From Glandiceps talaboti (Eukaryota; Hemichordata; Enteropneusta; Spengelidae), in assembly GCF_964340395.1 (NCBI RefSeq), contig NC_135554.1, positions 13,816,751 through 13,880,750 of the forward strand: a DNA stretch of 64,000 bases. The letters run 5' to 3'. The first letter of the stretch is position 1, and every line of letters starts with the position of its first letter. The notes beneath the pieces were generated by a model. That model searched no databases. It saw only the letters and a program-made list of their open reading frames with translations, and had not been told where the DNA came from. The position numbers were made by a program, and so were the translations under genes. Shown piece by piece: positions 26,043 to 42,758 of the stretch.

Positions 26043-27118
26043 TTGGTTCCGTTAACCCGACCTAACCTAGATTTTTACTGCCACCCTAAGCTTTTTTTTA
26101 CGTAATTCGAAAAAAAAAATTATCGAAACAATTTGTAAAGTCGCGCAAGAAATAGTGAGATTTGAAGACGTCCTTGCCTCGTGTGATCATTTTAACAACA
26201 TGGTGGAATACAGTGTACCACACAATGTCTTCTGCGTATAGTACAGAAATTGTTATTACAGCGATGAGAAGTTTGATTGATTTTGATTTATTACTCTAGG
26301 TCAATGCATCCATAAATGGATTTTCATGCATTGAATATAAAAATACAAAACATACGTTAAAATACAAAGACACATAATTTAAAAATATGGGAGAGTAACA
26401 AAATTTACAGGGCAGAGTACAAAGATAAAATAAAAGTTATAAAAAGTAAAACACGAGAGATGCTAGAATTATGAAGTTAAAAACGGTTTAAGACATTAAA
26501 AACTAAGTGTTTACTAAGTAGTCGTATTTGCGGAAATACATGAGCGGTATTTGAAAGAACGACTGTGTGCCTTTGGAATGTGGTATTTGGTCCGAGTATT
26601 GTATTGGTGTATTGTTGAGTTTTTGGTGACAAGATCAGATAAATAGAGTGGTACTTTTTTGCTTATACATTTACTGACAATATTTTTGAAGTGTTGATCG
26701 TGTCTTTCCTGAATAGTTGGCCAATTTAGAGAATTTCTGGCAAGTGTTACATGGTCTGATTTTTTAAGGCCACATTGAATTCGTACAGCAAAATTTATGA
26801 TACCTTGAAGACTACTTTTCAAAGTGAGATTACAATTAGAAAAGACTGTGTCACAGTAGTCTAAAAGGGAGAAGACAGTAGCAGCTATTACATTCTTTCT
26901 GACTTTTTCCGGTATACAACGCCTAACACGTGCCAGTCTTGTTAGACGGAAACCACATGCCCTACGGAGATAAGACACATGGTTTGACCAAGTCTCTGTT
27001 GATCTCTGTAAATATGATGAGAACATTTGAACAGATCCTCGAAGATAAAAATAAACAAATAATAAAAAAATAGCAAATCCTACCTACCTAATAGGAAATT
27101 GGGCGTTGTCGGAACCAC
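26043..27118 (-). mobile_element. MITE-like element interrupted by a LINE
   Basis: The two outer parts (26043-26272 and 26992-27118) read on the minus strand as one element homologous to 13391-13690. It has TGTGGTTCCGACAACGCCCA at one end, the block AAATCTCACTATTTC and a GCGCGACTTT-type block inside, and TGGTTCCGTTAACCC as the complement of the other end. The 720-bp interruption is the LINE fragment listed separately, so the 13.4-kb copy is effectively the uninterrupted reference. Confidence 0.75.
26273..26991 (-). mobile_element. 5'-truncated non-LTR retrotransposon (CR1/L2/Jockey-like)
   Basis: The minus-strand frame ending at 26514 encodes the C-terminal part of a LINE reverse-transcriptase ORF: WSNHVSYLRR, then LDYCDTVF, LQGIINFAVRI, SDHVTLARNSLNWPTIQER and PLYLSDLV. 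These are the order and motifs seen just after the catalytic core in CR1, L2 and Jockey-type LINEs. The catalytic motifs (the FADD region) and the endonuclease are absent, so the copy is dead on arrival. About 240 bp of 3' UTR follows and ends in GTAATAAATCAAAATCAATC. A short ACTT is shared by both junctions and may be a target-site duplication. The first 12 residues of the open frame (to STET) belong to the host element. Confidence 0.8.
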
Positions 27119-27581
27119 ACATTTTTTTGCTCTCCGCGGCCTAGGGAGCCCAGAGCAAACAGACAGGATTACAACAAAGAAATGTGTATTAACACTCACT
27201 TCAAATATGACAGACGTGTAAATATAGTATACCACATCAATAGAATATTAATATCAACGTCTCTATACACGTAGTATAGTAATTTTCACTATTAAAAATA
27301 GTTACTTGCTACTAAGTGACTTATTTGCATAGGAAGCATTGCAGTGGACACAACTAAACTGAGGGGTGTATTATACCAGCCTAGAAACCAGCAGCAGTCG
27401 ACGTTTGGAGAGCCGCAAAAATCCCCACTCAGCTGGATTCTCTAGGCGAAGTTTTACAGTAAATACGCATACATTTTGGGGTAATCGCAGTGTTCTACTT
27501 ACTGAAGTATACTTATTAAACCTGGTATTAAAATATAACTTATAAACGATAAAGGGATCCCTACTATGCCAGAAGACAATT
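27119..27581. other. No gene recognised
   Basis: AT-rich unique sequence between the nested element and the hairpin at 27582. Confidence 0.5.
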
Positions 27582-27656
27582 GTAATGTCAGAGAATGTAT
27601 GCGTCTACATGTTCTAGAATATGCATAATGTAGACGCATACATTCTATGGCATTAC
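27582..27656. repeat. 29-bp-stem hairpin
   Basis: Arms 27582-27610 and 27628-27656 pair at 26 of 29 positions around a 17-nt loop. The inner 19 bp (AGAATGTATGCGTCTACAT) are perfect. It has the size of a microRNA precursor but could equally be a small MITE remnant. Confidence 0.8.
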
Positions 27657-30600
27657 ACTGAGATTTTATGTAAATCGTGCAAGTAAAAATTTAAACTCAG
27701 CCTGCGCCATTTCAGTTTATGTTCCTAGTTACATAGAAACGTTGATATTGGTACTTGATTAGTATTGAGTAATGACTTTTTTCCATTTATGTATCCATAT
27801 CATTTATATGTATTCAGATATACATTTACATTAAAATTTTCTTAATTTTGACATGTTCGTTTATAATAAGCACACCCATATTAACTAGTTTAGCCATGGG
27901 CCCCTGTGCTCTCTCTAAGTACGTGCAAAAGCAGACACCGCGTTCCCGGCGAGTACAGAATACGTACGTGTGCACACGATTGTGTATCCTATTTTTCTCT
28001 CTGTTTGCATGTTTCTGTGTCAAATTTAGTGAATGTTCATTCTTGCACGCACGTTACAAAACACATCTATCAGTAACCTTCGAACTCTTTATTTTGGAGA
28101 TTTGTGACACGATGAACCGGTTCCAACTTCCACTTACAGCGCAAAAAAACGAGCGTTCACATATTAACAACTGTAACACATATTATAAAATTCAACCATC
28201 GTCGTAAACCACAGCCTCTTTTACGGCACCGTACAAGACGCACCGTAGTTGCTTCAGCCTTCGTGACTTTCGAGCATGAATTAAAAACCGTTCATTTGAC
28301 AAGTTGATGTTGTTGTTTTAATTGATAATGTAATAGAACTTGTACTACTGAACATAGCAGGGTTTTAATGATGTGTGTGAGAGAGGTTTGCTTACAGTGA
28401 ATGGAGCTAAATTCTATAAATGATCACATATGATTGCCTGTGATCGTAAATGCATAGGCTACATCTCAGACAACTGCAGAAGAACTGTTCTCTAGTTGTT
28501 GGAGGCAACATATATTCTCACGGCGACCACTTCCTATTCAGGCTGTAAAGGGGCAACGATTTGAAGCTCTCCCGATCGTATCCTTGTACTTTATCTTTTT
28601 TTCCATAAATCCTTCATATTCAATGTGGTCAGGAACTATCACAGATAAGCTTAACCAAATATGGTGTTTGGTTGACCATGAGTTTATCAATGTAACATTA
28701 ATCTTCAAAGTGCATTGACTATATTTTCTATGTCACTTTGGTGTTATTTTCCGTATTAAAAAGACTGATGTTGACTACGTTCGGAAACACACGTTGTAAA
28801 TTGGACACTTTTGCACTTACCCCCAGATTGTTTTGGAAAATATGCAAGATCAGTCTAGATTATTTGTTGTGGGTGCACGTGGAGGGGGGGGGGGTTAAAG
28901 TTCGATAAACTGAACCGACCTCACGTACGCCATGTAGTTTTACCCACAATTCACTGGGAAACAACAGTGCATGTTTTGTTTCAAATCCACTACAACTTAC
29001 AGTCAAATTAAATCAGCACTGATTAGATTGATAGCGGAGTATCGTTGAGGCCGAAGACTGTTATGTAAGATGGGGTGGGGGTATCGATTGGGGGGGGGGG
29101 GGTGAATTCCGGGTCGGGGATGAGCATGCACTTAATCTAACTTAAATGGGGTTGAACATTAGGAAGACTGATCTTCATAGTATCATCTCTACAGGTGTCT
29201 GCATAAAATGGTCCCAATCCTTCTGATCTAAGGGCCAAAAATATTTTAATACTTGGTGTAAAATATGTAAAATAGAGATGACGCGTGTATTGTTATTTTT
29301 TTATCTTTAGAGTGCATGGATACTTACTCGTATCACGTGATATACATTTCAATGTACATATGACAAGGCTCTTTTAAACGTCATTTGGTTTAAGATAACT
29401 GTTGGAATTTCAGTTATTTGTGTAAACTTGAATCACTTGAGTCACCGACACATTTCCTGTGTTAATTTTGGGAAAAAAACATGTTTTTATGGAGACGAGT
29501 TCTTCGTTCATAAGATGACAAGGTATAAATCTAATCATTTAGCATGTGTACATATTTAGCCGTAACTTGTCATCATTTCAGAAGTCAACCAGTAGGTATT
29601 GAGATATACATTATGGTACTTTTTCAAGTTAATGAACGTTGAAGAGGCACAAACCACGTTTATAAAACGTTTTACTCAAGTGGCATAAATTGAACTATTT
29701 CGGTATAGAAATGGTAACATCAATACCTTCTAAGAAATTACATGAAATTACAACCTGGCATGGTTAGAATTGCTGATTGCAATGTGTGTGTGTGTGGGGG
29801 GAGGGGGGGGTTACTCAACATTTAAAAAAAAAAAAAAATGACGTCATCGGATCGTTATACCCAGTGTGAATTTTGTCTTCCTTGTCTGTGGTTCAGGCAA
29901 TGGTAAGTGATGGTTAAGCATGCTTCAGTATGTAGAATAGTGTGTTTAGCTTTTTGGTATGGTGCGCGCAGGTATAATGATAACAATTTTAAACAAGGAC
30001 GCAGAAAACAATATTGTCAATGCAGCCATTGACGGATGACATAGGATTATTATTTTGTTCTGGACCAAGTTTTCTATAGCTTTGTCAGTCAACTGTTTAT
30101 CACACCTAAATTTTAATCCTGTAATTCGCACTTGCAACTTCAGAATAAATATCTGATTCACAAACTGTAATTTTCAAGTTCCGATCATCGTACTGCGGGT
30201 AAAATACCAATATTTCCTAGATCACGTTACAATCAAAATATACCATTTTCTACCTAAACGTAGAAGAAATTGATCAAAATGTGCAAACTATAATTTTTTT
30301 TAATTTTTTTTCTGAAGGCTTCTCTCCATAATTTATTTCGGGGGTTTTAACTGTCAAAATTAAGGGTATGTGATGAGTATTACATTTTTCCTTAATCGTG
30401 AGCTGCATAGCCGGCTATAGCCCCGCCCCGCGACCACCCACTCGCAGTCGATTGACGTCCGTCGCACCCTAATTGTACTAAAGAATGTAATTATTTGAAG
30501 TGTAATAATAGTAATTCGTACATGTAGCCTGCTTATGGTGTTTCACCGGACATGTCTACATGGTATACATGGCTGTGACATTACGTCACGTAATTAATAT

Positions 30601-30780
30601 GTAAAATACAAGCAAGGTCGTCAGTGACTTGTTGAGGTCGCCCCAGTAACAAGTTAATGTTTATTCATGAATGAATAATTTAATATTTTACTTTATGATG
30701 TTGAACTCAGTTATCTTTTATCTGACGTGTGTGTCTTCCTTTCAAAATGATGTGTTGTCGACTTTAGACACAGAGTGCAA
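27657..30780. other. No gene recognised
   Basis: AT-rich, with G runs at about 28882-28893, 29090-29102 and 29796-29810 and an A run near 29824. A small CpG-rich patch lies at about 30405-30470 (includes GCCCCGCCCCGCG). The 119-codon frame at 27848-28207 lacks protein-like features. Confidence 0.5.
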
Positions 30781-30908
30781 GGTACCGTACCAACCACGCA
30801 CGCACGAGACGACACATCGTACTGTCGTACCTAACACTTCGTGAACTGACACCATTTTGGTTACATTAAACGGCCTGTTTTCGTCAACAAATTTTTTTAA
30901 TAACATTT
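30781..30908 (+). promoter_or_regulatory. Probable promoter and 5' UTR of the PP2C-like gene
   Basis: A CpG-richer stretch just upstream of the first coding exon contains ACACCATTTTGGTT at about 30848, whose complement (AAAATGGTG) resembles a YY1-type site. There is no TATA box in the expected place. The transcription start cannot be fixed from sequence. Confidence 0.3.
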
Positions 30909-36548
<5,640 letters not shown>

Positions 36549-38686
36549 ATATGACACAAAGTCATCACAAAACCCACCAAAAAAATTCAAAATCATCTTT
36601 GTTATTCAAGGAAAAATAGTAGAGAGTATCAACACAGACAATCTCTTTGACACACACTGTTTTGCCAAAATGTAGACCACACTGAAGGTTTGTAGAAAGA
36701 TCACAACAAGTCCAGCTTTGAGAACACATGCTGTGTGAAGCGTGTTTTTAATGACTAAGTCTAATTTAATTTATTCGTGGTCTGCCTAGAAGCTGATGGT
36801 ATTCACTTTTATAAAACATTATGTCTAATTCGTGCCTTAAAATAGAATTTTATCAATCTCAAGCACAATTGTTTGAATTATCGGTTGACACTTTGTTGAC
36901 ATGAATTCTGCTCCATGTACCACACAAGCAGGTGTGCGTGAGAATATGTTAATTTTCTTGTTCTGTTTCGACCCGCTGGCATGTGGCAAAATGATATTAC
37001 AGGTACCGAGAATGTCATTCAACTGTCTGTGTTGATATTCCAAACACAGTGCCACATTGTGTTTGCAAATTTATAGTCATTTCACAAACTAATTTTTTGT
37101 TGACATTTTACATTATGTTTTAATAGTGATTTTACAAACTAATACCCACCAATGTTATGTTTTAATACACACTTTACTTACTAATATACCAATGTTATGC
37201 TTTTAATGCACATTTTATGAACAGACACATTGCAACCATTATTATTATATTTTAGTATACATTTTACAAATCGGAACCACCTAACGTATTTTAATCTGAA
37301 ATCAATCAACAGTTCATGATTTGTACATTTATGAAAATACCAGTTGGTAGCCATCTTAAAAAATGGTGGCCATATTTGATTTTCAAGTAGCTAACAGTTT
37401 TTACTGCATAATGTGAATGATTTTGTCACTTAGGGTACTCCACTGCAAGTGACGTATACGACCAAATAATGTTGTATGTTTTAAATTTCAGTAATCAAGA
37501 GGAACACATTCCACTCATATAAAGTACAATATGCAGCTGTCACAAGACGTGAACAACACATGAAATCATATACTGACCTCAGGCACCACATGTCAGGACA
37601 AACATTAAAACCTCAGTAACTGTGACACGAACTATTATTTCATAATTTTTTGCTCTCATTTTTTACTTCTATGCTACTGATATTGTTGTACTTTCTGAAT
37701 TATGTATAATTATCAAGTGATCAAACATTATCAACGTTAGAGTTGCTAGAGTGATATGACTGCTAAGTGCTAAGCCCAGGCACTCACCTGCACAGAAGTT
37801 GGCGGCACAATCTGAATCTGCTAAAAATTACCTAGAAACAGTATCTAAGATTGGCAACTTTGCATATCTCAAAATACCGATAAATACCGATAATCCCCAA
37901 TACTGAACAGTCAAACCAGGATTAATGCCATAAAGACTACAGGAAATTATCCTGCTTCATACTCAGTTGTTCAGATATGACATCAGCATCACTGATATTC
38001 AGTTTTGTCACGACCTGCAATCTGATTGTGGTTATTACTCCAACTTTTAAATGTCTAAATTTCTAATACAAGTTTGCCCTTTTCATCTACTGGCAAAAAT
38101 TAACAAAAAAAAATAGTTCCATTCACAACTACTGAGGCTTGACTAACTACCAATGTATGCATTTTTCAGTGTGCATTGTATCCCAGGAAATATAAACAAG
38201 GTTTTAAATCACACAAAATACATTTTGAAAATTTTTTCAAAACTTAGAAATATATCTCATTACATCTATACATAGGCCTATGTCATTCAAGTCAATCCTT
38301 ATCTTTCTTATATTTTCTTATGACTTTTAAAAAGTCGATGAATGGGATGCCTTCATGTAATGTAGGTCCTTCAAGTCAGTTGAATTATGGATTTGAAATA
38401 TTAAAATTTGAGAATTATAATTTTGTATTTCATTATATATTACATGGACATATATATATATAGGTCAGCAGTAGATGTATGTGATGATCTAAATTTCTTC
38501 TATACATCAGATATAAAAATTCATTTTCCTGCTTCATCTTCAAGTAACACAGTCTGTAACAAAGGACATATTTATCTGAAAATCTAAGTTCTTCAATTCT
38601 TCCAAACTTTGCATAGCCTATTTACTGCACTGTCAAGATACATTATTAGCTGTTCATACCTCCTAGTCCTCTGTGTAACAGACCTT
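36549..38686 (+). other. 3' flank of the PP2C-like gene; degenerate repeats
   Basis: Likely 3' UTR then intergenic DNA. At about 37080-37275, four degenerate units share ACCAATGTTATGTTTTAAT and ACATTTTACAAACTAAT. An ATTAAA at 37604-37609 is the first reasonable poly(A) hexamer noted. No further gene was seen. Confidence 0.5.
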
Positions 38687-39849
38687 GGCCCTTAAGTGTT
38701 TTGTTATAGACTGTGCCCCTTTAATGTATTGTTATAGACTGTGTCCCTTTAATGTATTGTTATAGACTGTGTCCCTTTAATGTATTGTTATAGACTGTGC
38801 CCCTTAAGTGTTTTGTTATAGACTGTGCCCCTTTAATGTATTGTTATAGACTGTGTCCCTTTAATGTATTGTTATAGACTGTGCCCCTTAAGTGTTTTGT
38901 TATAGACTGTGTCCCTTTAATGTATTGTTATAGACTGTGCCCCTTTAATGTATTGTTATAGACTGTGTCCCTTTAATGTATTGTTATAGACTGTGCCCCT
39001 TAAGTGTTTTGTTATAGACTGTGTCCCTTTAATGTATTGTTATAGACTGCCCCTTTAATGTATTGTTATAGACTGTGTCCCTTTAATGTATTGTTATAGA
39101 CTGTGCCCCTTTAATGTATTGTTATAGACTGTGCCCCTTTAATGTATTGTTATAGACTGTGCCCCTTAAGTGTTTTGTTATAGACTGTGCCCCTTTAATG
39201 TATTGTTATAGACTGTGTCCCTTTAATGTATTGTTATAGACTGTGCCCCTTTAATGTATTGTTATAGACTGTGTCCCTTTAATGTATTGTTATAGACTGT
39301 GCCCCTTTAATGTATTGTTATAGACTGTGCCCCTTTAATGTATTGTTATAGACTGTGCCCCTTAAGTGTTTTGTTATAGACTGTGCCCCTTTAGTGTTTT
39401 GTTATAGACTGTGCCCCTTTAATGTATTGTTATAGACTGTGTCCCTTTAATGTATTGTTATAGACTGTGCCCCTTAAGTGTTTTGTTATAGACTGTGTCC
39501 CTTTAATGTATTGTTATAGACTGTGCCCCTTTAATGTATTGTTATAGACTGTGCCCCTTAAGTGTTTTGTTATAGACTGTGCCCCTTTAATGTATTGTTA
39601 TAGACTGTGCCCCTTTAATGTATTGTTATAGACTGTGTCCCTTTAATGTATTGTTATAGACTGTGCCCCTTTAATGTATTGTTATAGACTGTGCCCCTTT
39701 AATGTATTGTTATAGACTGTGCCCCTTAAGTGTTTTGTTATAGACTGTGCCCCTTTAATGTATTGTTATAGACTGTGTCCCTTTAATGTATTGTTATAGA
39801 CTGTGCCCCTTTAATGTATTGTTATAGACTGTGTCCCTTTAATGTATTT
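38687..39849. repeat. 28-bp minisatellite, about 42 copies
   Basis: The unit is GTGCCCCTTTAATGTATTGT plus TATAGACT. Three recurring forms alternate: GCCCCTTTAATGTATTG, GTCCCTTTAATGTATTG and GCCCCTTAAGTGTTTTG. One hybrid unit is near 39385 and one shortened unit near 39049. The spacer TTATAGACTGT is invariant in almost every copy. Confidence 0.97.
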
Positions 39850-40429
39850 CTATTTATTCTGGTACTGATTGATAATTGTGTGTAACCTTGCCCATTTTCT
39901 GACCTTGTGCTTTTTCATATGGTCTGTTTCATGCATTTTCAATACATGCCAATTATCATGTATACATATATCTGCGCTATTTGTTGTGCATGCCGGTTTT
40001 AAAGATAACACTGACATATTTGCTGCATTGTTCAAAACAAATACCTATCATTTTTAGCATATAACTTTTATTTACAAGGGATAATCTCGTACATCTATAT
40101 AGCTTTCATGAAGCTGGACTTCTGTAGTTGTTTTTTTTTTCAAAAGAAAACTTTAGCATCTTTTACACCAACCCAGGTATTTGCAAAATTAATGCTTAAA
40201 ATAAATTTGTACTTTATATATTTCTAGATTTATTGTTATATCATTTATTATTAAGGCAGGAAAGAAATTTCATTGAAATTAATCTCTATAAAACTCAATA
40301 TGTTTTATAATAATATCGTGAATTATATGATACTTTGATATAACTGTTTGTTTTATTTTATAAATCAGTATGACGGATTATTAGAGTTTATGAATGGTCA
40401 AGATGATTAAAGTCATTAGGTTCCCCCCT
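39850..40429. other. No gene recognised
   Basis: AT-rich unique sequence. Both strands of 39850-40057 are open for about 60 codons without features. Confidence 0.55.
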
Positions 40430-40541
40430 AGTACAGTAGTAGACTGGAATCTGTGTGGATTTGGATTTTAGATTTTGCTTTGATTGGAAAGTAAAATCTA
40501 AAAATCCCAACCCGCATGGATTCCAGGCTACATGTACTGCT
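40430..40541. mobile_element. Hairpin (foldback) element, 52-bp arms
   Basis: The left arm 40430-40481 pairs with 40488-40541 across a loop of about 6 bases. Both arms contain CTGGAATC and a GATTTT-TAGATTTT block. There is no coding capacity. It is a MITE-like remnant or possibly a small-RNA hairpin. Confidence 0.75.
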
Positions 40542-40699
40542 GCATATATATGTTAAACAAGAATGTAATTTTACGATGGAAATTGAAGTACTCTTAGAAA
40601 TAAAGATTTTAATATATAGTTATTCAATTTGTCCTCATCTATATCGCCCATGATTACATCTCCTTCTCTCTAATCCCCTCTCTCCACTGTTTGTGTGCC

Positions 40700-40815
40700 T
40701 GTCTGCTCTCTCTCTCTCTATCTCTTTCTCTCACTTTCTCTCACCATCTCCCTGTCTGTCTGTGTGCTGTCTGTCTGTCTGTCTTGACTCACTATATCTG
40801 TTTTGACTATGTATG

Positions 40816-40857
<42 letters not shown>
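40700..40857. repeat. (CT)n, (CTGT)n and (CA)n cluster
   Basis: Interrupted CT runs (about 40708-40748), CTGT units (40753-40783) and a pure CA run (40817-40856). Confidence 0.9.
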
Positions 40858-40860
<3 letters not shown>

Positions 40861-41922
40861 AGTAACAACAGTGTCCTCGATTCGATATGACTTGAAGGAG
40901 CCAGTTCCAAGAGTTTATAAAGCAACTTGTGAGATCACTGAACCACTCAGGTGTATCCATCTTAAATAATTTGGGTAAAAGTATGGCTAATAGAATGTAT
41001 CATTTAGGCAATATACTATATGGAGTGATATGATATGGTTACTAAAAAATGTATTTTCAAAGGAAGCGTTTTAAATGCAGTTCACGATACATGTCTCCAT
41101 GTCTCCTAAAGCTTATAAATTATTATCTTAAATAGTATCCCTTTTAAAAATACACATTGTTTCAACAAAATTTCTGAAAATTGAAACAATAAATACTTAA
41201 TTATGTGTAATATACAACTCTAACACTCATAACATTACCTTTGGTGTTTATATATGCAGGAATTGATGTTGTTCCATTTACCTGGATCATCTTCTTCTTC
41301 TTCTTTTTTTATCAGTGGCATGTTTCACTTGGGATGTTTTCAATGTAACAAAATGTTGATACTTTATGTAGCCAATAATTAACCTACCTGTGCACCTACG
41401 GGATAGAGTTCCACGGTTGCACCAATGGATTTTTACAAGAAACCTATGTCATTCAACGATGTCACATGTCAGCTGGTAATATTATATATCCTGAAATATA
41501 TATATTCTTGGGAATATCGTGCCTGAATCTTAGTTGGTGGCGCTCTGCAGCTCTTGAAGACATTGTTACGTCACAGCTTGCACACAATCGTTATAATGGT
41601 ATGTACAACACGCAGTATGATGCCCTCTTACGATGGAACCATGTTTCGTACATGTGTCGATTAGATACATTTTCACGGCCTTTCTCAGGCTTTAAAGCAA
41701 ATGCGAAGAAGTTCTTTTTCGTGCATATATTAAACAAACCAAACCAAGCCGATCCTAAAATTCGTTCTAAACCTGTCAAAGCTTGGAATAAATGAAATAA
41801 ATTCTTAAACTTTCAAAGTTTATGGGTGAAATTAATGATTTCGTATTATTTATTGTGTCCCCGATTTGAAATCATAGGAGCTTTTCACAGTGCAATATAA
41901 ATATAGAACATTAAGCTTGTAT
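40858..41922. other. No gene recognised
   Basis: AT-rich. The 109-codon frame at 41466-41795 shows no recognised domain, although a GGTGGCGCTCTGC motif occurs inside. A CTT repeat lies near 41291-41306. Confidence 0.5.
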
Positions 41923-41988
41923 TGTATTGTGTTGTGTTGTGTTGTGTTGTGTTGTGTTGTGTTGTGTTGTGTTGTGTTGTGTTGTGTT
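41923..41988. repeat. (GTGTT)n pentanucleotide microsatellite
   Basis: About 12 GTGTT units preceded by two GTATT units. Confidence 0.97.
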
Positions 41989-42640
41989 TGTTTTCTTTTC
42001 AGAACTTTTTTACGGTTAAATACAAATGTACAAAAAGAGTATCTTTTCCCATAATTTTATTCGTTTAAAACTCGGTCTACAATTACTCTGTTCATATAGA
42101 GCGCCCTCTATCATGCACGTTCTGCCGACTCAGTTTGGCTTCTCAATAACTTCCAGTTGTACATTGACTCTGTCTACAGTCTGTGTCACTTCAAATGTCT
42201 ATGTTGTCATACTTTCTTTTAAGGATCTCTATCATACCCATACAAACCTCCACTTTGTATCACTTTCCTTGTCTGTGATATCCTATCTTGGTTGTGTTGG
42301 CGGGAGTAGCAAGAAGGTCAATTGAGTGGGACGGGTCATCAGATGTTTTGAGTTTGTTATTCATATTTAGTTTGCAAAGGAAAATGTCATCAGTTTTTTT
42401 AAATTATTTTTTTCCCAGATACCAGTAATCTCTCATGACTATACGAGTTCACTCAACTCAGTTAGGTTATCATATCACTTGTGCGGTTTTTTTCTTTACA
42501 TTTTTAATTCAAACACAGAATGAAAAAAAGCCCGGAGACTTGAGCAAGTTTAAATGTTGATGTAAAATGTCAGGAAGTTTGTAATTCATGCTCTCTTACG
42601 CCTGTTCTAAATATGTTGTTGAATCTCAGACTAGAGAGCA

Positions 42641-42757
42641 CGTCCAGTCCAGACTGTAAGATACGTCGTGATGTTTCGCCCTCACCGGCCTCCTGTTAGG
42701 GGTTGGCTGATGTTTGAGGGCGCCCCGTCACGGCGTACCTTACAGACTAAGTCCAGT
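42641..42757. mobile_element. Small GC-rich hairpin element with flanking direct repeat
   Basis: Inverted arms run AGACTGTAAGATACGTCGTG... and ...CACGGCGTACCTTACAGACT, with a GCCCTCACCGGC / GAGGGCGCC core around a loop of about 30 bp. GTCCAGTC occurs just outside both ends (42642-42649 and 42751-42758) and looks like an 8-bp target-site duplication. Homologous to the copies at 5095-5235 and 53598-53691. Confidence 0.7.
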
Positions 42758-42758
42758 C

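Noticed and set aside
27848-28207. 119-codon plus-strand frame
   Set aside because: No signal peptide or domain; the complementary strand is also partly open.
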